DNA of 64,000 nucleotides from Bryobacterales bacterium (lineage in GTDB: Bacteria; Acidobacteriota; Terriglobia; Bryobacterales; Bryobacteraceae): the NCBI GenBank assembly GCA_020847045.1, contig JADLCT010000075.1, forward strand, positions 60,791 to 124,790, read 5' to 3'. The first letter of the stretch is position 1. The number at the start of each line of letters is the position of its first letter. Position numbers and translations under genes: made by a program. A model generated the notes under the pieces. That model saw nothing but the letters and a program-made list of their open reading frames with translations. It made no database searches and was not told where the DNA came from. Positions 1 to 7,849 of this stretch are shown here, one piece after another.

Positions 1-1006
1 AACGGCCGGCAGCCGCTCCCGAGACCACCGCCACAGTCTTATCCGGCTCCTCCGTCCTGCCTTCTCCAGGCAGTTCATCCTTTACGCCCAGTTCAGCTTC
101 TCGGACGGGCTCATCCTTCCGCGGCGGCTGATTGAAATTGGGTCTCATTGCCTTTTCCAAAGGCTTTGGCGCAAGCGAACTGATTCCGCCAAGGGCCTGT
201 CCCGACTCCTCGGGGGACACCGATGCGCGCACACCAGCACCCACCTGGCGCCCATCTGCACCTGCACCCGCCGGAGACTCCGGCACGTTCGTCGAGCCAG
301 ACTGAAGTTCGTTGCCCACCGGAGCCAGGGCAGCCGGCTTACGCTCCTGAACCTGAGAAATCGCGCCGGCCGCCCCCGGCTTTTGCAGTTCCGGCCCTGC
401 GTGCTCAATTCCCATGCGCACAGCGGTTTGCTCGTGTGTGAGCCCTTCCACAGCCCACACGCCCCCCGCATCCAACTCAAGTCGTGTCTCTACATGAGAA
501 TTCGTTTCCCATCCTGAACCATGTTCGTTAGTCCCCAGAACGAGCGCCGCTTCAGAATGGACGGCTGGGTCGCGCCCAACCACCGTCTGGAATTGATTGT
601 GTGTGCCCACGCCCGCACGAGGATCTGCACAATCCTGGCCCAAGGCGGACGAAGTCAAACGCCACAAGCCCACACCCGGTGCGGGAGCACCTTCACCCGG
701 TGGGGATTCCGGATCGGTCTCTCGCATTCTTACCGCACCACTTACAAGCGCCGCATCACCAGGATCGCCGGCATCATCTGTCTGGCTGGCTAGCTGCTGC
801 ACCTGCCACTCGGTGAAGAAGTAAGTTGGTGGGAAAACGGGCCGCACAGTTTCGTTTCCTGCCACCACGGGTGGCGCCGGTTCAGCGGATGCCGCCTCAT
901 CCGGAAGATCTTCCTCCTCATCCCGGAGAGCGTCCGCCTGCTCACTAAATAATGTTTCAAACGAAACCGTGGCGGCCCGTTCCGGCTTGGGAGGCGCCGT
1001 CGCCAT
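1..1006 (-). CDS. FliK-like flagellar hook-length control protein, N-terminal part (3' end outside window)
   Basis: A minus-strand frame stays open from position 1 to a stop at 1127-1129. I place the start at ATG 1004-1006 because GGAGG lies 8 bases upstream; GTG 1060 and TTG 1084 are alternatives. The 335 visible residues begin MATAPPKPERAATVSFETLF and are rich in Ala, Pro, Glu and Gly, with no predicted membrane segment. This low-complexity composition is typical of the FliK N-terminal half, and the gene diverges from a flagellar rod/ring operon, which is the main argument for FliK. The conserved C-terminal FliK domain would lie outside the window, so the name is inference. It could be another disordered flagellar or unrelated protein. 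Confidence 0.5.
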   Translation of the reverse strand, partial: MATAPPKPERAATVSFETLFSEQADALRDEEEDLPDEAASAEPAPPVVAGNETVRPVFPPTYFFTEWQVQQLASQTDDAGDPGDAALVSGAVRMRETDPESPPGEGAPAPGVGLWRLTSSALGQDCADPRAGVGTHNQFQTVVGRDPAVHSEAALVLGTNEHGSGWETNSHVETRLELDAGGVWAVEGLTHEQTAVRMGIEHAGPELQKPGAAGAISQVQERKPAALAPVGNELQSGSTNVPESPAGAGADGRQVGAGVRASVSPEESGQALGGISSLAPKPLEKAMRPNFNQPPRKDEPVREAELGVKDELPGEGRTEEPDKTVAVVSGAAAGR

Positions 1007-1157
1007 GCCCGCTGCCTCCGTCCCGGTCAGTTGCGCATCGGACAGCAGTTCCACAGTCACGGTGCTGAGAAAGCAATTCAACAACCAAACTCGTTTCCTG
1101 CAATATGCGCCACTTGCGGACTTGGGTCACGACGAGTTCCCGCCAGACGTTCCAAAC

Positions 1158-1173
1158 TGGCACGATGTTGCCA
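1158..1173. repeat. Inverted repeat TGGCA-N6-TGCCA in divergent flagellar promoter region
   Basis: A perfect 5-bp inverted repeat lies between the FliK-like gene and flgF, about 75 bases upstream of the sigma-54-like element. Its position suits an activator or repressor site, but five-base arms are short and could arise by chance. Confidence 0.25.
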
Positions 1174-1247
1174 CTCTGAAAACTCCACGAACTCTCCAGA
1201 GTCAGCCGCCCCAATGGCAAATCAGATATTTCGGCCGCTCCAAGAAA

Positions 1248-1263
1248 TGGCACGCCGCGTGCT
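1248..1263 (+). promoter_or_regulatory. Sigma-54 (RpoN)-type -24/-12 promoter for the flgF operon
   Basis: The sequence TGGCACGCCGCGTGCT has GG and GC separated by exactly 10 bases. It matches the RpoN consensus TGGCACG-N4-TTGCW at all but one of the specified positions (TTGC reads GTGC). The start site would fall near 1274, leaving a short leader that contains the GGAGG at 1276-1280 just before flgF. RpoN control of rod and ring genes is common in other flagellated phyla. No activator gene is visible in the window. Confidence 0.5.
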
Positions 1264-1284
1264 CAGGACCAGTGCGGAGGTGTC

Positions 1285-2022
1285 ATGGATGGGATCATGA
1301 CCGCGGCGGCCAGTGGCATGCGAGCGCGCATGGAGTCGCTGGACCTGCTCGCCAACAATATCGCCAATCAAAGTACGGCCGGATATAAGGCTGATCGCGA
1401 AGCTTATACTCTGTACCGCGCTTTCGATGTAATCGATCCGGCCGTGGAAGGCGCGCCGGGCGCTTCGCCACTGATCCAGGAAAACTGGACCGACCTATCT
1501 CCCGGCACACTCCAAATGACTGGAGATCCGGCCCATCTGGCCTTGGATGGCCCTGGCTACTTCCGTGTCCGTGGCCCTGCCGGTGAACTACTCACACGCT
1601 CGGGGGCATTCCGGGTCGACGCCGCCTCCACGCTGGTCACAGCGGACGGCTTTCCCGTACTCAGCACCTCGGGTGAGCCGATTCAGATCAGGTCCAGTCA
1701 GCCATTCACAATTTCAAGGGACGGCGAGATCAGTCAACGGGGCGAGGCGGTGGCGACGATTCAGATTCAGGAGGTGGCCGATCCATCCGTGCTTAAGAAG
1801 CATCATGGCACCTACTTCCAACTGACGCGGGCGAACGCCGCCGCCCCAGGCGGACGAACACAGGTACTCCAGAACCACCTTGAGGGCGCAAACGTCGCGG
1901 GACCGGAAAGCTCGGTCCGCCTGATCGAAGTTCTGCGGCAGTTTGAAACGCTGCAAAAGGCCATCCAAATTGGGGCCGATATGGGCCGCCGCGCGGATGA
2001 GGTGGCCCGGATTGGGAACTAA
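1285..2022 (+). CDS. flgF: Flagellar basal-body rod protein FlgF
   Basis: Proximal-rod subunit of the flagellar basal body, assembled in the periplasm after export by the flagellar type III system. The 245-residue length is normal. The N-terminus carries the rod-protein motif (LDLLANNIANQSTAGYK, about residues 17-33). The C-terminal helix (GANVAGPESSVRLIEVLRQF, about 200-219) is the conserved rod/hook C-terminal domain, with RLIEVLRQFE typical of FlgF rather than FlgG. Start ATG 1285 has GGAGG four bases upstream. It is the first gene of a six-gene operon with flgG 42 bases downstream, and expression probably depends on the RpoN-like site at 1248. Confidence 0.93.
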   Translation: MDGIMTAAASGMRARMESLDLLANNIANQSTAGYKADREAYTLYRAFDVIDPAVEGAPGASPLIQENWTDLSPGTLQMTGDPAHLALDGPGYFRVRGPAGELLTRSGAFRVDAASTLVTADGFPVLSTSGEPIQIRSSQPFTISRDGEISQRGEAVATIQIQEVADPSVLKKHHGTYFQLTRANAAAPGGRTQVLQNHLEGANVAGPESSVRLIEVLRQFETLQKAIQIGADMGRRADEVARIGN

Positions 2023-2064
2023 CCCGGTGGAGCATGAATCCCCGGAGATGAAAAGAAGGATTGC

Positions 2065-2856
2065 ATGATTCGAGCTCTCTTTAGCGCCGGCAGTGGCATG
2101 AACGCGCAGCAGATGAACGTCGACAATATCGCGCACAATCTGGCGAACGCCAACACGGTCGGCTTCAAGATGCGCCGGACGCAGTTCCAAGACCTTCTAT
2201 ATCAGAGCCTGGTGCAACCGGGCGCCGCCGCCGGCACACAAACAGTCGTACCCACGGGGCTGCAACTCGGGCTTGGGACCAGGCCGTCCTCAAACGAGAT
2301 TATTTTCACCCAGGGCAGCTTTCAAGCCACGGAGAACCCGCTCGACGTGGTGATTCAGGGGCGCGGATTCTTTCAGATTCGCCGTCCGACGGGGGAGCTC
2401 GCCTATACGAGGGCCGGGAATTTCCATGTGGATCGCGACGGAATCATGGTCACTGCCGATGGCGATCCGTTAGAGCCGCAGATCACTCTCCCGCCGGAGG
2501 CGCAAGCGGTCACCATCGCACCGGATGGCTCGGTCAGCTATGTGCTGCCCGGCCAAGCAGCGGCACAACTCGCCGGCCAAATTCAACTCGCCAACTTCAC
2601 CAATCCCGCGGGGTTGAACAGCCTCGGCCGAAATCTTTTTGCGCCAACCGACGCCAGTGGAGAACCAACCGTCGGCAATCCCGGCGGCCAGGAGGGACTG
2701 GGATCGCTTCAGCAAGGCTACGTGGAAGCGTCCAATGTCAGCGTGGTTGAGGAATTCATCAACTTGATCATGAGCCAGCGCGCCTATGAGGCGAACAGCA
2801 AGGTGGTTAGGGCAGCCGATGAAATGTATCAGCAGGTTAATAACCTTACTCGCTAG
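2065..2856 (+). CDS. flgG: Flagellar distal rod protein FlgG
   Basis: Distal-rod subunit that links the proximal rod to the hook. All 263 residues align with the family: N-terminal MIRALFSAGSGMNAQQMNVD and the ANTVGFK motif, central GRGFFQIRRPTGELAYTRAGNF (the hook/basal-body core), and C-terminal QGYVEASNVSVVEEFINLI followed by the SQRAYEANSKVV helix. AAGGA lies just before the ATG. Its 3' end overlaps the start of flgA by 38 bases, suggesting translational coupling. Confidence 0.96.
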   Translation: MIRALFSAGSGMNAQQMNVDNIAHNLANANTVGFKMRRTQFQDLLYQSLVQPGAAAGTQTVVPTGLQLGLGTRPSSNEIIFTQGSFQATENPLDVVIQGRGFFQIRRPTGELAYTRAGNFHVDRDGIMVTADGDPLEPQITLPPEAQAVTIAPDGSVSYVLPGQAAAQLAGQIQLANFTNPAGLNSLGRNLFAPTDASGEPTVGNPGGQEGLGSLQQGYVEASNVSVVEEFINLIMSQRAYEANSKVVRAADEMYQQVNNLTR

Positions 2857-3817
2857 CCTGGCGGGCTGGGGCTGTCAGATATTCGGCGCGCCACCACACT
2901 GTCTGGTGATCAGTAGCGATCGAATCCGGTTACAGGATCTGGCGCCGTCGCTCCCGCAGGGCGCCATGGACGTCCCGGACCGGCAGGTCGGGTTCGCGCC
3001 GCGCCCCGGCATGAGGAGAGTACTCAGTTTCAGAGAATGGGCCAGAGCAAGCCGTCAACGGTTGCCGGACGAACCGGAGGAGTTGTGCGTGGAACGTCAA
3101 GCGCGACAGTTGACTATGGAGATCGTTACTCTGGCGTTACAGTCCGCATATAAGGATTGGGGCTCTCCCTTGGAGATTCAGGTACTGGAATTGCCCAAGA
3201 CGCTTGTTCCCGAGGGCGCGCTCGTGTTTCCCGCCAGCCGGGTCCGGATGGCGCGACCTGATCCACGAACCGGCATCGTCCACCTGACCGGCTACATCGC
3301 CTATGGTGACGATCCAAACCGCCCACTTCGCTTTCCCATCTGGGTGCGAGCCCGCGTGGAGGGACCGGTCGCACGAGTGGAACTCACCTGTCCGTTGGAG
3401 GCTGGCGCCGAGCTACGTTCTGACTGCCTCCGCACGGCAACCGTACGGGGGTATCCGGTGCGGGATGACCAAGAGGAGATTCGCGCGGAGACGCTGACGG
3501 GGCGTAAGGCGCGGCGGAAACTGGCCGAGGGGACAATTCTCCGCGCTGCCTACTTTGCCGCCAAGCACGATGTGGAGCCGAACCAGGAGATCCAACTCAC
3601 GGTCCGATCAGGCCGGGCCACCCTGCAGCTAACGGCCACCAGTGAAGGTGGCGCGGCCAAGGGCGGTTGGGTGTTGCTGCGGTTACGGGGTGTGCGGCAA
3701 AGGCTTCGAGCGCACGTGGTGGCCGCAGGTGAGGCCGAGTACGTCCTTCCCAGTGCGCGATCAACTCCGCCCGTGCTGCTGGAAGCAGGCGCGCGCGGAT
3801 CGAAAGGAGATCAATGA
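2819..3817 (+). CDS. flgA: Flagellar P-ring assembly chaperone FlgA
   Basis: Periplasmic chaperone for P-ring (FlgI) assembly. The predicted 332-residue protein starts at ATG 2819 inside the end of flgG. An earlier in-frame ATG at 2786 would remove the signal peptide from the N-terminus. MKCISRLITLLASLAGWGCQ looks like a Sec signal peptide. The C-terminal third (about residues 215-310) has the SAF/ChapFlgA pattern: AETLTGRKARRKLAEGTILR, then EIQLTVRSGRATLQLTATS and a final RLRAHVV strand. The N-terminal half is longer and more divergent than in enterobacterial FlgA. It overlaps flgH by four bases (ATGA). Confidence 0.85.
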   Translation: MKCISRLITLLASLAGWGCQIFGAPPHCLVISSDRIRLQDLAPSLPQGAMDVPDRQVGFAPRPGMRRVLSFREWARASRQRLPDEPEELCVERQARQLTMEIVTLALQSAYKDWGSPLEIQVLELPKTLVPEGALVFPASRVRMARPDPRTGIVHLTGYIAYGDDPNRPLRFPIWVRARVEGPVARVELTCPLEAGAELRSDCLRTATVRGYPVRDDQEEIRAETLTGRKARRKLAEGTILRAAYFAAKHDVEPNQEIQLTVRSGRATLQLTATSEGGAAKGGWVLLRLRGVRQRLRAHVVAAGEAEYVLPSARSTPPVLLEAGARGSKGDQ

Positions 3818-4524
3818 TAATCATGAGACAGCTTGCTTCCCTTCTGAAGTGGCAATTCGTGCTGCTGGCTTGGCAGTGCCTGCTTCCTCAGCCATGCCAG
3901 TCAGGGAGTGTGAAGGCCAAGCCCCCATTGGACCAATACATCGAGGAGGCGATGCGCCAGGAGACGGCCGCCTCGCAGAGTGCAGGTTCGCTTTACACGG
4001 CGGGGGGACGATTGGGCGACCTGGCTCGCGATCCTCGCTCAACGCAGGTTAACGATCTGGTTACCATCGTCGTGAGCGATAGCGCCTCCGCAGTTGCCAG
4101 CGGGGCGAGCACGAGCGCCAGAAAGTCAAGCGCCTCAAACTCGATTACGGCGGCGCTTGGTACAGCTCGCGTGGGCCCGCTAGCCAATCTGGCAAACCTC
4201 GGAGGCCAGTCGCAACTGGACGGGTCCGGTTCCACCTCCAGGAGCACTCAACTGAATACGGCGCTGTCGGCGCGCGTAACTCACGTTCTGCCGAACGGCT
4301 ACCTGGTTCTGGAAGGAACCAAGGAGGTCGTAATCAACTCTGAGCGTCAAGTGGTAACCGTCCGCGGTGTTGCCCGTGGCATGGACCTCTCCGCCTCGAA
4401 CCAGATCCGCTCGGACCGGTTGGCCAATCTTGAGGTGCACGTACAGGGGAAGGGGCTCGTAGGCGACGCGATCCGGCGGCCGCATCTGCTGTATAGGCTG
4501 TTGTTGGGAATCCTACCTTTTTAG
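3814..4524 (+). CDS. flgH: Flagellar L-ring protein FlgH
   Basis: Outer-membrane L-ring subunit, 236 residues. The family core is clear: VNDLVTIVVSDSASAVASGA (about residues 74-93), a Ser/Ala-rich middle, ALSARVTHVLPNGYLVLEGT, then QVVTVRGVARGMDLSASNQI near the C-terminus. It starts in the flgA stop (ATGA); a second ATG at 3823 is possible. The N-terminus is hydrophobic and contains cysteines (AWQC, PQPC), but neither forms a canonical lipobox, although FlgH is normally a lipoprotein. The C-terminus (RRPHLLYRLLLGILPF) is somewhat longer than usual. Confidence 0.9.
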   Translation: MIIMRQLASLLKWQFVLLAWQCLLPQPCQSGSVKAKPPLDQYIEEAMRQETAASQSAGSLYTAGGRLGDLARDPRSTQVNDLVTIVVSDSASAVASGASTSARKSSASNSITAALGTARVGPLANLANLGGQSQLDGSGSTSRSTQLNTALSARVTHVLPNGYLVLEGTKEVVINSERQVVTVRGVARGMDLSASNQIRSDRLANLEVHVQGKGLVGDAIRRPHLLYRLLLGILPF

Positions 4525-4541
4525 AAGGGAGCACTGTCCTC

Positions 4542-5666
4542 TTGTCCCGTATCTTGATCCTCTTCTGTATTTCAATGCTGGTCTATCCGGCCGTGGCGGC
4601 TGAATCCTCGCAGCCGCGAAAGCTCTCCCGCCTGAAGGAACTCGTCTCGTTGGAGGGCGTCCGAGACAACCAACTCATCGGCTACGGATTGGTGGTTGGC
4701 CTGGCGGGAACCGGCGACAAACGCCAGACCGTCTTCTCCGCCCAGTCGCTCAGCAACCTGCTGGAGCGAATGGGCGTCACCGTCGCGCCGACAGCTTTGC
4801 AAGCCAAAAACACGGCAGCCGTCATGGTGACCGCCACACTTCCACCCTTCGCGCAACCGGGTATCCGGGTGGACGTTACGGTGGCGGCCATGGGCGATTC
4901 CAGCAATCTGCAAGGTGGGCTGCTCCTGCTCACTCCGCTCAAGGCCGCAAACGGACAGGTGTTCGCGGTGGCGCAAGGTCCGGTGGTCACCGGCGGTTTC
5001 GTCGCCTCAGGCGGAAGCGGCAACGCCCAGACCGTGAATCACCCCACCACCGGCCGCGTGCCCAGCGGAGCCATTGTCGAAGCAGCGCCACCTTCTGTAC
5101 TGAACCCATCAGAACTCCGTCTGCAACTCAAGCACAGCGACTTCACAAACGCTTCGCGCGTCAGCGCCCTCATCAACCATTCCTTCAGCGAACCAGGCCG
5201 GCCTCTGGCAAAAGCGTTGAATGCCGGACTCATTACAGTCACAATCCCCCCGGACTTCTCCGAACGCCAGGTGGAGTTTTTCGCACTGATCGAAAACCTG
5301 TCGCTCGCCGTCGATCGCACCGCCAAAATCATTGTGAACGAGCGCACCGGCACCATTGTTATGGGCAAGGAAGTTCGAATTACGCCAGTGTCCATCCTGC
5401 ACGGCAACTTGACCGTGGAGGTGGAAACCAGCTATGACGTGTCGCAACCCGCGCCGCTGTCGAGTGGAGAAACCACGGTTATTCCCAAGGTCGGCGTAGG
5501 CGTACAGGCGGAGAAGGCGAGGAACATCAATCTGCAAGAAGGCGCCTCCGTGGACGATCTTGTGCGCGCGCTCATCGCCATCGGTTCGACGCCGCGCGAC
5601 ATCATCGCCATACTGCAAAACCTGCAAGCGGCAGGCGCGCTCGATGCCGGGTTAGAAGTCATCTAG
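4542..5666 (+). CDS. flgI: Flagellar P-ring protein FlgI
   Basis: Periplasmic P-ring subunit, 374 residues, normal family length. A signal peptide (MSRILILFCISMLVYPAVAA) is followed by the diagnostic FlgI blocks: LVSLEGVRDNQLIGYGLVVG, LAGTGDK, KNTAAVMVTATLPPFAQPG, MGDSSNLQGGLLLLTPL and VFAVAQGP. The C-terminus reads LQEGASVDDLVRALIAIGST and DIIAILQNLQAAGALDA. The start is TTG 4542 with GGGAG about 11 bases upstream; ATG 4575 is possible but would cut the signal peptide. It lies between flgH and flgJ in one operon. Confidence 0.95.
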   Translation: MSRILILFCISMLVYPAVAAESSQPRKLSRLKELVSLEGVRDNQLIGYGLVVGLAGTGDKRQTVFSAQSLSNLLERMGVTVAPTALQAKNTAAVMVTATLPPFAQPGIRVDVTVAAMGDSSNLQGGLLLLTPLKAANGQVFAVAQGPVVTGGFVASGGSGNAQTVNHPTTGRVPSGAIVEAAPPSVLNPSELRLQLKHSDFTNASRVSALINHSFSEPGRPLAKALNAGLITVTIPPDFSERQVEFFALIENLSLAVDRTAKIIVNERTGTIVMGKEVRITPVSILHGNLTVEVETSYDVSQPAPLSSGETTVIPKVGVGVQAEKARNINLQEGASVDDLVRALIAIGSTPRDIIAILQNLQAAGALDAGLEVI

Positions 5667-5675
5667 GAGATCCCC

Positions 5676-6059
5676 ATGCGCCTCAATCTGGACTCAATTT
5701 CGGCGAGTTCCTCAACCGGTTCCAGTTCTCCGGCCGCATCGAGGGGCCAGCCGGCGCGGCTTCACGAGGCAGCCAGCCAATTTGAAGGCCTTCTCGTCGC
5801 CCAGATGTTGCGGCACGCCCGGCAGGCGGGCGATGGCGGGTGGATGGGCGCGGGTGAGGACAAATCCTCTGAGTCGATGATGGAAATGGCGGAGGAGTCG
5901 CTGGCGCACACGATGGCCGCACAAGGGTGCCTTGGCCTGGCCTCGCTCATGACCCAGGGTGTGGCGAGGGAAGCCGCGGTCAAGTCCTCCCCGCCGGAAC
6001 AGAGTCCCTTGCGCCCGATATCCTCTCCGGCGCTCAATCGTGAAACCGGTGGCTCTTGA
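5676..6059 (+). CDS. flgJ: FlgJ-type rod-binding protein, without muramidase domain
   Basis: Short rod-assembly (capping) protein of 127 residues. The rod-binding domain is seen from about residue 30: LHEAASQFEGLLVAQMLRHA, GAGEDKSSESMMEMAEESLA, then LGLASLMTQGV. The peptidoglycan hydrolase half found in enterobacterial FlgJ is absent, as in many other phyla, so a separate hydrolase would be needed to open the cell wall for the rod. It follows flgI by 9 bases with GGAG upstream and closes the flagellar operon. Confidence 0.88.
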   Translation: MRLNLDSISASSSTGSSSPAASRGQPARLHEAASQFEGLLVAQMLRHARQAGDGGWMGAGEDKSSESMMEMAEESLAHTMAAQGCLGLASLMTQGVAREAAVKSSPPEQSPLRPISSPALNRETGGS

Positions 6060-6100
6060 CACACGTCCTCCATTCACCCACCATCAGGAGGGAGGTGACC

Positions 6101-7126
6101 ATGAAGCGTACGATAATTTTGCTGGCGGCCCTGGGATATTTGGCGGCGCCGGTACCGGCCCAGAATGTCGTTAGTGCGCGCGCCGGCCTCATCAACTACA
6201 CCGAGGGGACGGTCACCCTCCAGGAAGCACCCGTTCATCTCTCCTCGCAGCAAACTTATATGGAGATGAAGGACGGCAATGTCATCCGCACCGCGCGTGG
6301 CCGGGCGGAGGTGCTGCTAAGCCCTGGAGTCCTGATGCGGCTGGCAGAGGATTCGGCCGCCCGGCTGGAGTCCGGCTCATTGACGAACACGCGAGTTCGT
6401 GTTCTGGACGGGGACGTTATCATCGAAGCCACCGAGATCTACGAGGGTGGCCGGCTGGCCATTCAATTGGGCGCTCGCGAAGCGGTCATCACACGTGCGG
6501 GGATCTATCGATTCACCTCTGACCCAGCGGAGTTGCGCGTCTATGAGGGACGGATCGAAGTTTCCACGGACGACTCCAACAAACCGGCACTCGCCAAGAA
6601 GAACGCGGTGGTTTCCATGACCTCGGGGTTGATCACCGGCAAGTTTGATTCCGGACTGGGCGACACCTTCTACCGCTGGGCCTCCCGCCGTTCTAGCTAC
6701 ATCGCAATGGCGAATGTTTCGTCGGCCAAAATGGCGCACGACAACCTGTACGGCTACGGCTTCCGCAGCGGCTGGATCTACAATCCCTACTTTGGAATGT
6801 TCACCTACATTCCCTACGGCGGCATGTTGATGAGCCCGTTTGGTTACCACTACTACACACCATCCAGCGTGTACGCGGTGTACACGCCCCCACCCTCATT
6901 CAATGGCGGCGGTCTGGGCGGCGACGGAGGTTTCATCAACCGGACGCCCACCTACAACCCCAACTATGGGTACTCGACCGTTGGCGGCCGTAGTGCAAGC
7001 GGCGCGCCAAGCGCTGGAATCGGCGCATCCGCCCCAGCGGCGGCGGCCTCCGGAGGTGGCGGGCGCAGTTCTGGTGATGGGGGAGGGCGCGGAGGCTCAG
7101 GTTCGGCCGGTGGCCGGGCGCAGTAA
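6101..7126 (+). CDS. FecR-domain secreted protein with Gly/Tyr-rich tail
   Basis: Secreted or surface protein of 341 residues and unknown role. The start at ATG 6101 is fixed by GGAGGTGACC directly upstream and gives a clean signal peptide (MKRTIILLAALGYLAAPVPA). Residues about 25-180 look like a FecR beta domain: RAGLINYTEGTVTLQ, GRAEVLLSPGVLMRLAEDSA, VYEGRIEVS. Then comes an aromatic segment rich in Tyr/Gly/Pro (GYGFRSGWIYNPYFGMFTYI) and a Gly/Ser/Ala-rich, probably disordered C-terminus. It follows flgJ by 41 bases on the same strand without a visible terminator. No TonB receptor or sigma factor accompanies it, so iron signalling is not implied. Confidence 0.75.
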   Translation: MKRTIILLAALGYLAAPVPAQNVVSARAGLINYTEGTVTLQEAPVHLSSQQTYMEMKDGNVIRTARGRAEVLLSPGVLMRLAEDSAARLESGSLTNTRVRVLDGDVIIEATEIYEGGRLAIQLGAREAVITRAGIYRFTSDPAELRVYEGRIEVSTDDSNKPALAKKNAVVSMTSGLITGKFDSGLGDTFYRWASRRSSYIAMANVSSAKMAHDNLYGYGFRSGWIYNPYFGMFTYIPYGGMLMSPFGYHYYTPSSVYAVYTPPPSFNGGGLGGDGGFINRTPTYNPNYGYSTVGGRSASGAPSAGIGASAPAAAASGGGGRSSGDGGGRGGSGSAGGRAQ

Positions 7127-7177
7127 CCGTACGGGCCCCAATTCTACCCGTTGAATGGACTGGCGAGGCCGCTCTGA

Positions 7178-7206
7178 TTGCCTTTTCACCGCCCCGCCGC
7201 TACCAT
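7178..7206 (+). promoter_or_regulatory. Possible sigma-70-type promoter for the bactofilin gene
   Basis: TTGCCT at 7178 and TACCAT at 7201 are separated by 17 bases, each matching four of six consensus positions. It lies in the 163-base gap before the bactofilin gene. The match is only moderate. Confidence 0.3.
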
Positions 7207-7289
7207 AGAAACTCCAGCCACATGCAGGCTGGTCCGCGACTGCCGGGAGGGGGGCAGGCGCACAATCTCAACGGGAGGTTCTCCTCACC

Positions 7290-7829
7290 ATGTGGAACCG
7301 CAGAAGAGAAGAGGAATCACTACCCAGGCCCAGTTCCCAACCGCCCTCGGCCAGCGACCTCGCACGGGAAGGAATCCCCATGTCCACCATGCCTGTCCGT
7401 AGCGCCGAGACCGGCTTCGGCGACCGTACCGCGTCCATTGGCAAGAGCGTAGTCATCAAAGGGCAGCTATTCTCTCGTGAAGACCTCTACATCGACGGCG
7501 AAGTCGAGGGGGCCATTGAAATGCAGGAATCCAAGCTCACCATCGGTCCCAATGGACGGGTCCAGGCAGGCATCAAAGCCCGCGAGATCGTCGTCCTTGG
7601 CACCGTACACGGCAATGTCGATGTTGGTGACAGGATCGATATTCGCAAGGATGCCAAGCTGGTGGGCGACATCCGCACAATTCGCATCGTGATTGAAGAT
7701 GGCGCATACTTCAAAGGATCCATCGACATCGCGAAAAATGAAGTGAAGCCCGCGGCCCGCGCCACTCCACCGGCGGCGGCGCAGCCAACTCCGCCCGCCG
7801 CGGCCGCCGCGAGTGAGCCAAAGCGCTAG
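7290..7829 (+). CDS. Bactofilin (polymer-forming cytoskeletal protein)
   Basis: Bactofilins form nucleotide-free beta-helical filaments that scaffold cell-wall or appendage machinery at the membrane. The 179-residue protein has a short N-terminal tail (about 45 residues), the beta-helix core (SVVIKGQLFSREDLYIDGEV, GAIEMQESKLTIGPNGRVQA, VLGTVHGNVDVGDRIDI) and an Ala/Pro-rich C-terminal tail, the standard bactofilin plan. Start ATG 7290 has GGGAGG about 11 bases upstream; ATG 7381 would also keep the core. It sits between a FecR-domain protein and a methyltransferase-like protein. Confidence 0.92.
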   Translation: MWNRRREEESLPRPSSQPPSASDLAREGIPMSTMPVRSAETGFGDRTASIGKSVVIKGQLFSREDLYIDGEVEGAIEMQESKLTIGPNGRVQAGIKAREIVVLGTVHGNVDVGDRIDIRKDAKLVGDIRTIRIVIEDGAYFKGSIDIAKNEVKPAARATPPAAAQPTPPAAAAASEPKR

Positions 7830-7849
7830 CCCGCGCGGATTCGGAGACC

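Noticed and set aside
1158..1173. Second sigma-54 site (TGGCACGATGTTGC) upstream of flgF
   Set aside because: GG and GC are separated by 9 bases instead of the invariant 10; kept only as a palindrome.
1225..1245. Sigma-28 (FliA) -10 like GCCGAAAT on the minus strand
   Set aside because: Only six of eight matches and no TAAA-type -35 at the required distance.
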